A stretch of DNA of 17,952 nucleotides from Ruminococcus sp. (lineage in GTDB: Bacteria; Bacillota; Clostridia; Oscillospirales; Acutalibacteraceae): assembly GCA_017380355.1 (NCBI GenBank), contig JAFOED010000056.1, forward strand, positions 1 to 17,952, read 5' to 3'. Positions 1-5,492 of this stretch are shown in pieces. Position numbers and translations under genes: made by a program. Under the pieces are notes generated by a model that had not been told where the DNA came from, searched no databases, and worked only from the letters and a program-made list of their open reading frames with translations. Within the stretch, counting starts at the first letter, position 1. The number at the start of each line of letters is the position of its first letter.

Positions 1-70
1 ACAGCATTTCACCGAAGAATCAACGAACAATTTATGAATAACACCACTTTTCTTTTCAATTTTTCGTGAC

Positions 71-102
71 AAAAAACGCACCACAATGTGGTGCGTTTTT
101 TT
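71..102. terminator. Bidirectional intrinsic terminator after the first surface-protein gene
   Basis: An eight-base-pair GC-rich stem (CGCACCAC at 77-84 with GTGGTGCG at 88-95, three-base loop) is flanked by an A-run on the left and a T-run on the right, so it can terminate transcription from either strand. It lies just beyond the stop of the minus-strand gene at 108. Its two-sided form suggests a plus-strand gene may also end at the left edge, but that gene cannot be identified here. Confidence 0.88.
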
Positions 103-107
103 GATCT

Positions 108-806
108 TTAATTTCGGCGCAGGGCTTCAATGGGTGTCTTTGCGCCAACTGTATCGAGATTTGTGAACTCAGTAACAGTACCAGTAGAACCAAGAACGCC
201 GTTAGCCTTAGTTGTGTTAAGAGCATATGTACCAATAACCTTACCAGAAGCATCAGCAATAGCAACACGGATAGCGTTCTGGAGAACAGCACCATCAACA
301 GGAGTGATAGCTACGTTTGTGAGCTGAACCTTAGCTGTTGGCTCTGCAGCAGAACCTGTTGAAAGCTTGAAGAATACTTTCTCTGAATAGTAAGCTGTTG
401 ACTGAGCACCACCGATTGTAGCTGCTGTTTCGCCTTCAACTGAACCATCTTTCCAAGCGTAGTTACCTGACTCACGAGCTTCAACTGTTACGAAGTTAGC
501 AGCTGTTGCCTGGTTCTGAGATACTGGCTGGAGATCTCTAACTACTGTGTTAGCAATAACCTTTGTGCCTTCATCATTTGGATCGTCAATAGCGTCTAAG
601 AGAGCGTTATGTGACCAGTTAGGGTCTGTGTCTGTCTTGATAACAAGACCAGAAGCAGCTGTTGTCTTAAGATTAAGACCTGATGCTTCTGCATTTGGGT
701 TAGCAGCGAACCATGCGAATGTTGCAGAACCAAGAGCTACGAGAGCAACGAGGAGCATAGCAACTGAAGACAATAAAGCCTTCTTTCTAAATGTTGTGTT
801 TTTCAT
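108..806 (-). CDS. SipW/TasA-type signal-peptide surface protein (232 aa, function unknown)
   Basis: A predicted secreted or surface protein. The N-terminus is basic (KNTTFRKK), followed by a hydrophobic stretch at about residues 10-29 ending in SATFAWF (residues 28-33), then a segment rich in Ala and Asn and the sequence ASGLNLKT. This layout matches the SipW-dependent-type signal peptides of TasA and camelysin relatives, where cleavage falls soon after the hydrophobic core. The remaining 190 residues look like beta-strand-rich domain sequence with no cysteine and no recognisable catalytic motif. The ATG is fixed by AGGAGG eight bases upstream. It is the last gene of a three-gene minus-strand set, with its own possible promoter at 863-890 and a strong terminator after the stop. 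Codon choice looks narrower than in the two genes upstream, consistent with high expression. A fibre or matrix subunit is possible but is inference. No SipW-like peptidase is in the window. Confidence 0.85.
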   Translation of the reverse strand: MKNTTFRKKALLSSVAMLLVALVALGSATFAWFAANPNAEASGLNLKTTAASGLVIKTDTDPNWSHNALLDAIDDPNDEGTKVIANTVVRDLQPVSQNQATAANFVTVEARESGNYAWKDGSVEGETAATIGGAQSTAYYSEKVFFKLSTGSAAEPTAKVQLTNVAITPVDGAVLQNAIRVAIADASGKVIGTYALNTTKANGVLGSTGTVTEFTNLDTVGAKTPIEALRRN

Positions 807-828
807 GAGAAATTCCTCCTTAAATTTT

Positions 829-852
829 ATCCCCCAAAAACACGTAGGGGAT
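829..852 (-). repeat. Leader hairpin before the surface-protein RBS
   Basis: ATCCCC at 829-834 pairs with GGGGAT at 847-852 around a 12-base loop. On the minus strand the hairpin ends about ten bases before the AGGAGG of the gene starting at 806. If transcription starts near 856, as the candidate promoter predicts, it sits at the extreme 5' end of the mRNA, where such stems often slow decay. This role is inference. Confidence 0.45.
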
Positions 853-862
853 TGTTTAATAA

Positions 863-890
863 ATAATATATCGACCGCTTAAGCGGTTAA
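863..890 (-). promoter_or_regulatory. Candidate promoter with an embedded 14-base palindrome
   Basis: On the minus strand TTAACC (885-890, four of six matches to -35) and TATTAT (863-868, five of six matches to -10) are 16 bases apart, in the 112-base gap before the gene starting at 806. The perfect palindrome ACCGCTTAAGCGGT (874-887) covers the -35 edge and most of the spacer, so it could be an operator. It could instead be an RNA hairpin in a transcript coming from the upstream gene, because no T-run follows it. Confidence 0.4.
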
Positions 891-918
891 TACCATAGGT
901 GTACAAGATTGAAACAGA

Positions 919-1773
919 TTACAGTTCTTCATCCTCTACATTGAAGAACCACTGCATCTTAACATAACCACCCATAATGTCATTGATACACTCAGGGTCG
1001 TTACCTTCAATCCAAGTGACGATTGTGTACTTAACTGTTTCGCCAGGCTTGATGCCTTCTGTGAGGTCGTTGAGAAGAATATAATCTTCGAGGTTTAAGT
1101 CTTCCCCACCTTCAACGAATTCAAAGTTAACAACTTCTTCGAGTGGACTACCATCACGGTTTTTCTGAGCATAAACTGTAGGCTCACCGTTCTTATAGAT
1201 AAGAACACGGAGTGCTTCGTCAGCGTTCTTCGCAATACCAGTGAACTTCAGTGTGCTCTCGTAATCAAGAGTTTCAGTACCTGAGTTTGTCAGATAGAAG
1301 GTGTAAGCAAGGTAGTTTTCACCGTTGTGCTCACCATCTTTCTCGGTATCGAGGTTTGTTGGGAGCCAATCATATGTAATATTAGTAACTTCAGTTACGT
1401 TTTTAGCAGAAAGCTGGAGCTTAGGGCTTTTTGCGCTTCCGTCATCTTTGAGGCTTTCGCTGATGACAATACCTTCTTTAGCAGCGCCGTTTTCAACAGA
1501 GATAACGAGATCACCGATAGTGGTAAGTAACCAGGAAATGAACCACAAGAGAAGTAAAACAGCAACAGAAACACCAAGAATTATACCCAAGCGGCGCTTC
1601 CATCTTACAGTACTAGCAAGTTGCTTACTGTCTCGACGAGCTGAATAGCGGTTAAACACACGGCTTGAACCTGCGCGGGAAACCTGTACTGTGCTCTGGT
1701 CAGTAAGTTTCTCTAACTGTTCAGGAGTGAACGGCTCCGGAGTATTAACTTTTTTCTTTCCAAAAACTGGCAT
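919..1773 (-). CDS. Single-pass membrane-anchored surface protein (284 aa, function unknown)
   Basis: Residues 1-60 are polar and basic and probably cytoplasmic. One membrane segment follows at about 62-84, then an acidic ectodomain of 200 residues. The ATG at 1773 is preferred because GGAGG lies eight bases before it; the in-frame GTG at 1782 abuts the same GGAGG and leaves no spacing. The ectodomain shows strand-like segments (YLAYTFYLTNSG, ALRVLIYKNGEPTVYA) and ends with the motif WIEGNDPEC (254-262), which closely matches WAEGNDPQC in the neighbouring gene product. That cysteine is the only one in the protein. Unlike its neighbours it has no AWF signal motif, so it probably stays membrane-anchored rather than being released. 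It lies 63 bases downstream of the gene ending at 1837 with no terminator between, so the two are probably co-transcribed. Its function is not recognised; an anchor or assembly factor for the other surface proteins is speculation. Confidence 0.85.
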   Translation of the reverse strand: MPVFGKKKVNTPEPFTPEQLEKLTDQSTVQVSRAGSSRVFNRYSARRDSKQLASTVRWKRRLGIILGVSVAVLLLLWFISWLLTTIGDLVISVENGAAKEGIVISESLKDDGSAKSPKLQLSAKNVTEVTNITYDWLPTNLDTEKDGEHNGENYLAYTFYLTNSGTETLDYESTLKFTGIAKNADEALRVLIYKNGEPTVYAQKNRDGSPLEEVVNFEFVEGGEDLNLEDYILLNDLTEGIKPGETVKYTIVTWIEGNDPECINDIMGGYVKMQWFFNVEDEEL

Positions 1774-1836
1774 AGGAGCCACCTCCGAAAACTTTATGTA
1801 TAGGAACTAAATTCTGTGTTAAAAACTATGTTCAAA

Positions 1837-2649
1837 TTAAGCGAATGGAATGTTTTCCTCGTCTGTACCTGAGAAGAGGAGCTTAACTGTTAAATTAGAG
1901 CGCTGAACGTCGTCGTCACACTGTGGGTCATTACCCTCTGCCCAAACTCGGATTGTAACCTTTTTAGGTTCGAGTTCGTTTAAGTGGAAAAGACGAGTGT
2001 CGTTAGAGTATCTCATCGGAACAGCAAGATCAAATGTGTTCTGACCGTTTACTGCAGAACCAACCTTGTTAGGTTCGTAGATAGCAGTTGTGCCATCTTT
2101 TTCAAAGCCGACACGAACAGCCTGTACAACCTCAGCTTTAAGTCCTGTTTCAGTAGTAGTAACTGAAGTACCTTGCATATCAGGAGCATCATCGGATGAG
2201 AGATGAACCCACATATCAGTTGAAGAAATGAAGTAACAATCAAACTCGAGGAAAGTGTCTCGTCCAGCAACACGAGTTGAACCCTGCTCAGATTCAAAGT
2301 TAATGCCGTTACGTGTAGTAACAGGGTCGAGAAGCTGGTCAGCAAGAGTATAGTTACCGTTAGCTGCTAAATACGAGTTGATCATCTCATTAGTGATGGT
2401 CTTCTTATATTCTTCAATAGCTGGACCGTGGTCTACCATATCGACACGAAGGTCAACACCAGTAGTAATATCCATCTGGATATTCTCAACACTTGCAAAG
2501 CTGTTGAGCGTAAACCACGCCAGAGTTGATGTAATCAAAACCAGAAGTGCGATAATGCACAGCATCATTGTGGTCTTGCGTTTGATTCTGACCTGGGCTT
2601 TGTTAAGTTTGTCAATTTCCAACAGGAGCTGCTGTTGAGTTTTGTCCAT
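1837..2649 (-). CDS. SipW/TasA-type N-terminus surface protein (270 aa, function unknown)
   Basis: A charged N-terminal segment of about 25 residues (DKTQQQLLLEIDKLNKAQ) precedes a hydrophobic stretch at about 26-43 that ends in STLAWFTLN, the same AWF-type ending seen in the gene at 108-806. The unusually long cytoplasmic lead-in may mean it is a membrane anchor rather than a cleaved signal. The ectodomain has a cysteine in FDCYF and another in WAEGNDPQC (236-244), so one disulphide is possible. The segments AVRVGFEKDGTTAIYEP and the C-terminal motif resemble those of the protein encoded at 919-1773. The ATG at 2649 is chosen over the one at 2661 because GGTGA lies five bases upstream of it, whereas nothing like an RBS precedes 2661. 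It is the first gene of the three-gene surface set, with a candidate promoter at 2761-2789. No enzyme motif is visible. Confidence 0.82.
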   Translation of the reverse strand: MDKTQQQLLLEIDKLNKAQVRIKRKTTMMLCIIALLVLITSTLAWFTLNSFASVENIQMDITTGVDLRVDMVDHGPAIEEYKKTITNEMINSYLAANGNYTLADQLLDPVTTRNGINFESEQGSTRVAGRDTFLEFDCYFISSTDMWVHLSSDDAPDMQGTSVTTTETGLKAEVVQAVRVGFEKDGTTAIYEPNKVGSAVNGQNTFDLAVPMRYSNDTRLFHLNELEPKKVTIRVWAEGNDPQCDDDVQRSNLTVKLLFSGTDEENIPFA

Positions 2650-2716
2650 AACAATCACCATTTATTATATATTAATAGTATAGAGTCGAATTAAGTGTTA
2701 AAAAAGCAACGACAAG

Positions 2717-2730
2717 GTGTATGTATACAC
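2717..2730. repeat. Perfect dyad GTGTAT-GT-ATACAC
   Basis: Two six-base arms are separated by two bases. If the candidate promoter at 2761-2789 is correct, the dyad lies about 20-40 bases downstream of the start of transcription, where a bound repressor could block it. No regulator gene is adjacent. Confidence 0.45.
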
Positions 2731-2760
2731 TATGACATACTTTACAATATAACACTTGTA

Positions 2761-2789
2761 ATTATATATCAAGATTTGGTAAAAAGCAA
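2761..2789 (-). promoter_or_regulatory. Candidate promoter for the three-gene surface set
   Basis: On the minus strand a perfect TATAAT (2761-2766) lies 17 bases after TTGCTT (2784-2789), which matches only the TTG half of a -35 box. Transcription would start near 2754, giving a leader of about 105 bases. A second TATAAT at 2815-2820 on the same strand has no acceptable -35. Confidence 0.45.
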
Positions 2790-2901
2790 TAAGAAAAATT
2801 AACGATGTGTTAACATTATAGAGCAATTTTTGGCTATTTTGACACATATAGTTCTAATTCAGAATTTAAATCGTCTATTTTGTAATAAAAAGCCATCTCA
2901 C

Positions 2902-2929
2902 TTGTGCACAACGCACAAAACGTGCACAA
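2902..2929. repeat. Inverted repeat TTGTGCAC/GTGCACAA with three GCACAA copies
   Basis: TTGTGCAC (2902-2909) and GTGCACAA (2922-2929) form eight-base arms around a 12-base loop. The hexamer GCACAA occurs at 2906, 2913 and 2924. It sits about 70 bases upstream of the plus promoter at 2998 and 110 bases upstream of the minus promoter. It could be a regulator binding site or an RNA stem; the following TATTTTC is a poor terminator tail. Confidence 0.5.
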
Positions 2930-2997
2930 TATTTTCGGCACTTTAATTAAAGGGCATTTTCAGAAGCTTATTTATGCGAATAAATTGCCAGAACCCC

Positions 2998-3026
2998 TTG
3001 AAACCGCATAGGAATCACGATACAAT
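2998..3026 (+). promoter_or_regulatory. Promoter of the radical SAM gene at 3051
   Basis: TTGAAA (2998-3003) and TACAAT (3021-3026) are separated by the ideal 17 bases. Transcription would start near 3033, and AAAGGAG (3037-3043) leads to the ATG at 3051, giving a very short leader of about 18 bases. Confidence 0.75.
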
Positions 3027-3050
3027 AGATTTACGTAAAGGAGCACTGAT

Positions 3051-3932
3051 ATGAAATATACTTCGTTGTCATCATACTTAAAAAGTAAATATGGTGAAAA
3101 GTACTTCAAACTAGCACTGAGTTGTGCTGTCACCTGCCCTAATCGAGATGGTGTCTGTGGTGATAAAGGGTGTATTTTCTGCTCGCTTAAAGGCTCAGGA
3201 GATTTCGCACAAAGTGCTTTGCTTGATATAGATACACAAATTGAGCGTGCGAAAGACCTTGTGAAACGTAAAAACGAAAACGACAAGTACATTGCATACT
3301 TTCAGGCTTTTACTTCTACTTACGGAGATATTGATTATCTTCGTGAGAGTTTCTATAAAACGATAAAACGTGACGACATAGCTATTCTATCAATAGCTAC
3401 TCGTCCTGATTGTTTAAACGATAAAATTATTGAGCTTATTAAAGAAATGAACTCTATTAAGCCTGTTTGGGTAGAGTTAGGACTTCAGAGTGTACACGAG
3501 ACCACAGCTCAGTATATCAGACGAGGATACAAAACTGAAGTTTACTTCGAAGCTGTAAGGAAGCTAAAAGAAATTGGTGTGCATGTTATCACCCACGTGA
3601 TTCTTGGTCTGCCGAATGAAACAAAAGAAATGATGATTGAGACTGTAAGACAGACAGGTAAGGTAACTGATGGTATAAAACTACAATTACTGCATGTACT
3701 TAAAGGTACTGACCTCGAAAAAGAGTACGCAGACGGCAAGTTTGAGGTGCTGAGTTTAGAAGAATACTCAGATATACTATGTGAATGTATCAGCGTATTA
3801 CCAGAAAATGTAGTAGTTCACAGATTAACAGGTGATGGAGAAAAAAACACGCTTATTGCTCCGCTATGGACTAAAGACAAAAAGCGTGTACTAAACTACA
3901 TTAATCACAAAATTGCAACGTATGAAAAATAA
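3051..3932 (+). CDS. TIGR01212-type radical SAM protein (YhcC/YtqA family)
   Basis: A cytoplasmic radical SAM protein that would bind a [4Fe-4S] cluster and S-adenosylmethionine. The cluster cysteines are C29, C41 and C44 in the spacing C-x11-C-x2-C, within TCPNRDG...GCIFCS, which is the distinctive arrangement of the YhcC/YtqA family rather than the usual CxxxCxxC. Further family-like features are TRPDCL, WVELGLQSVHETT and HVILGLPNET, the last resembling the glycine-rich strand of the SAM barrel. The length of 293 residues is near the family norm of about 300. AAAGGAG lies seven bases before the ATG, and a promoter sits at 2998-3026. The substrate is not clearly established for this family; a role in RNA modification has been suggested by its similarity to Elp3-like proteins. 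C25 and C36 are additional cysteines near the cluster. No terminator separates it from the tRNA gene that follows. Confidence 0.93.
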   Translation: MKYTSLSSYLKSKYGEKYFKLALSCAVTCPNRDGVCGDKGCIFCSLKGSGDFAQSALLDIDTQIERAKDLVKRKNENDKYIAYFQAFTSTYGDIDYLRESFYKTIKRDDIAILSIATRPDCLNDKIIELIKEMNSIKPVWVELGLQSVHETTAQYIRRGYKTEVYFEAVRKLKEIGVHVITHVILGLPNETKEMMIETVRQTGKVTDGIKLQLLHVLKGTDLEKEYADGKFEVLSLEEYSDILCECISVLPENVVVHRLTGDGEKNTLIAPLWTKDKKRVLNYINHKIATYEK

Positions 3933-3935
3933 TAC

Positions 3936-3964
3936 TTGATTTTTTCAGACAAGTTAGATATAAT
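3936..3964 (+). promoter_or_regulatory. Promoter of tRNA-Ser
   Basis: TTGATT (3936-3941) and a perfect TATAAT (3959-3964) are 17 bases apart, beginning four bases after the stop codon of the radical SAM gene. Transcription would start near 3971, just at the leader hairpin before the tRNA. Confidence 0.8.
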
Positions 3965-3969
3965 ACAAA

Positions 3970-3986
3970 GGCACGTGATTCGTGCC
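3970..3986 (+). repeat. Hairpin in the tRNA-Ser leader
   Basis: GGCACG (3970-3975) pairs with CGTGCC (3981-3986) around a five-base loop. It occupies nearly the whole short leader between the promoter and the mature tRNA 5' end at 3993, so it would be removed by RNase P. Confidence 0.6.
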
Positions 3987-3992
3987 ATATAT

Positions 3993-4081
3993 GTAGAGTT
4001 GTCCGAGCGGCCGAAGGAGCAGCACTGGAAATGCTGTGTACCTTTCAGGTACCGAGGGTTCAAATCCCTCACTCTACGCCA
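3993..4081 (+). tRNA. tRNA-Ser, anticodon GGA
   Basis: The acceptor arms GTAGAGT (3993-3999) and ACTCTAC (4071-4077) pair fully. The discriminator is G4078, typical of serine tRNAs, and CCA is encoded at 4079-4081. The anticodon stem CAGCA/TGCTG holds the loop CTGGAAA with GGA at 4027-4029, reading UCC and UCU. A long variable arm (GTACC/GGTAC) marks it as class II, and the T-arm is GAGGG-TTCAAAT-CCCTC. It has its own promoter and terminator. Confidence 0.97.
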
Positions 4082-4084
4082 AAG

Positions 4085-4120
4085 AAAAAAGGAGTACCAC
4101 TCAGGTACTCCTTTATTTTT
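4085..4120. terminator. Bidirectional terminator between tRNA-Ser and the HAD gene
   Basis: GGAGTACC (4091-4098) and GGTACTCC (4104-4111) form a perfect stem with a five-base loop. A T-rich tract follows on the plus strand and an A-run precedes it, giving a U-tract on the minus strand as well. It ends the tRNA transcript and the seven-gene minus-strand operon that stops at 4130. Confidence 0.92.
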
Positions 4121-4129
4121 TATCCAATT

Positions 4130-4840
4130 TTATTTTGTAAACAAAATATCGAAAAACTCGTTGTAATCAGAAATAGTATAATCGCACAAATCAGAATCAG
4201 GATGATTACCATCGCGGCTAAAAAGACAGGTAGTTATTCCTGCATTTTTACCACCTTGCATATCTGACGTAAGGCTATCACCAAGAATAATTACTCTTTC
4301 TTTGTCTGTAACCCCGAGTTCATCGAAAATATAATCAAAAAACTCTTTATCTGGCTTTTTATAACCAATCTGTTCAGAAATGAAAAGTCCGTCGATATAA
4401 TCTTTCACTTCGCTTTGAGCAAAGCGACCTGTCTGAGCTTTTGTCAGACCGTTTGTAGCTAGATAGATTTTGCAATATTTACTGAGTTTTTCTACGAACT
4501 CTTCTGCGCCATCTAAAAGAAATGGACTACGAGAAAGATTTTCAAGATAAATATCGTTAACCGCTACGCAATCTATATCTTCCACACCAATTGCACTAAA
4601 GAACTCTTCAAAACGCAATGATTTCAATCTCTCTCGGGTCACTTCTCCCCTCTCAAGCGCTTTCCACAACTTCTGATTAATCGCGCTATAGAGCTTAAGT
4701 CGCTCTTGTGTATATTCAACACCAAAAGTGTTCAGCATTCCTTCAAACGAATGTGCTTCGGCTTTCTTGAAATCAAATATCGTTTCGTCCGCGTCAAGCA
4801 ATACGATGTCAAAACGAGTGTTAATATCTGAATTATTCAA
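4130..4840 (-). CDS. YjjG/YfnB-family HAD phosphatase
   Basis: A predicted cytoplasmic haloacid-dehalogenase-type phosphatase, close to the YjjG/YfnB group, whose studied members remove phosphate from nucleoside monophosphates, including non-canonical pyrimidine ones. Motif I is LLDADET with the nucleophile D16 and acid D18; motif II is T129 in YLATNG; the motif III lysine is K162 in YKKPD; motif IV is GDSLTSD with D188 and D193. The alpha-helical cap lies between motifs I and II. The start is placed at a TTG (4840), five bases after GGGGAG, giving 236 residues. Upstream ATGs at 4858 and 4912 lack an RBS and would add sequence lying inside the preceding gene. The TTG overlaps the end of that gene by eight bases, so translation is probably coupled. 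It is the last gene of the operon; a link to the radical SAM genes is not evident. Confidence 0.9.
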   Translation of the reverse strand: MNNSDINTRFDIVLLDADETIFDFKKAEAHSFEGMLNTFGVEYTQERLKLYSAINQKLWKALERGEVTRERLKSLRFEEFFSAIGVEDIDCVAVNDIYLENLSRSPFLLDGAEEFVEKLSKYCKIYLATNGLTKAQTGRFAQSEVKDYIDGLFISEQIGYKKPDKEFFDYIFDELGVTDKERVIILGDSLTSDMQGGKNAGITTCLFSRDGNHPDSDLCDYTISDYNEFFDILFTK

Positions 4841-5492
4841 AAGCTCTCCCCTTTTCATCAAACACATCAACACGAGTAATATCGTAGTAAGGCTCAACAG
4901 AGTATTTCTCAAAAAACGCTTTTACAAGCAGTGTCGGATTAATGTTCGTTGTGCTACCTGCAGGAAGAGTAACGCGGATAACTACGTCATTTTCGGTATC
5001 GTAGTGCTTAGCGTCTTTGAAGTACTCTTTGATGTCGATTTTCTTAATCCCCTTCTTAGTCTTTTTATCTACTAAGATTTCATCAGAATTAAGCATTTCC
5101 TGAAGTTTAGTGTATAATTCTTCTACAGAATATTCATCGCAAGACAAACGCATCTTAAATTTAGCAGAAGCTATAGCACCCGGTTTCATTTTAGGCTCTG
5201 TAACATCAAATACAGAAAGTCCGTTTGGCAGGCACTTATTAAGCTCGTCTTTAATCACATCAAGCTTTAAGTTATCGTCGAGAATACGCATATCCATACT
5301 TTCTCGCTCGCCACGAAAGCCAAGTGACAGAGGAAGTGCAAAAGTGATATACGGATGCACATTAAAACCCTCAGTGTGCCACACAGGAAGTCTGCTCTTC
5401 TGAATCGCGCGAATCATAACGCGGTTTAAATCAAGGTGTGAAATATAACGACACTGGTCGTCTTTCTTAAACCAAACTCGAACGTTTTTCAA
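4833..5492 (-). CDS. TIGR03936 family radical SAM-associated protein (DUF2344)
   Basis: A 219-residue protein of the TIGR03936/DUF2344 family, which occurs next to, or fused to, TIGR03960 radical SAM proteins in many Clostridia. Family-like features are the opening VRVWFKKDDQCRYISHLDL, the RAIQKSRLPV segment and the run GFNVHPYITFALPLSLG. It has no CxxxCxxC motif, so it is a partner rather than a radical SAM enzyme itself. The reaction carried out by the pair is not established. The start is a TTG at 5492, eight bases after GGAGG. The in-frame GTG at 5501 directly abuts that GGAGG and is less likely. The coding sequence starts inside the end of the TIGR03960 gene (26-base overlap) with its RBS there too, so the two proteins are probably made in matched amounts. 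The HAD gene follows with its own overlap. Confidence 0.9.
   Translation of the reverse strand: MKNVRVWFKKDDQCRYISHLDLNRVMIRAIQKSRLPVWHTEGFNVHPYITFALPLSLGFRGERESMDMRILDDNLKLDVIKDELNKCLPNGLSVFDVTEPKMKPGAIASAKFKMRLSCDEYSVEELYTKLQEMLNSDEILVDKKTKKGIKKIDIKEYFKDAKHYDTENDVVIRVTLPAGSTTNINPTLLVKAFFEKYSVEPYYDITRVDVFDEKGRAFE

Larger units (their letters stand above)
2650..3050. other. Divergent intergenic region, no gene found
   Basis: This 401-base AT-rich stretch separates the minus-strand surface genes from the plus-strand radical SAM gene. I find no convincing coding sequence on either strand. It holds a candidate minus promoter (2761-2789), a good plus promoter (2998-3026), a short dyad (2717-2730) and an inverted repeat with three GCACAA copies (2902-2929). 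The length and the two repeats suggest it is regulatory. Confidence 0.7.

Noticed and set aside
56..298. Minus-strand open frame of 80 codons with many leucines
   Set aside because: It lies in another frame of the surface-protein gene at 108-806 and runs across the terminator hairpin. Its leucine-rich look is a frame-shift artefact of Ala/Val codons.
2839..2870. TTGACA at 2839-2844 as a plus-strand promoter
   Set aside because: No -10 box occurs at 16-18 bases; the nearest AT-rich hexamer, TTTAAA, is 20 bases away.
3936..4166. Plus-strand open frame across the tRNA
   Set aside because: It covers the tRNA-Ser and its terminator; there is no plausible protein and no RBS.
4841..4912. Extended N-terminus for the HAD protein with a hydrophobic segment
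   Set aside because: The extra residues are the out-of-frame reading of the TIGR03936 gene, no RBS precedes the ATGs, and the TTG at 4840 has a good one.
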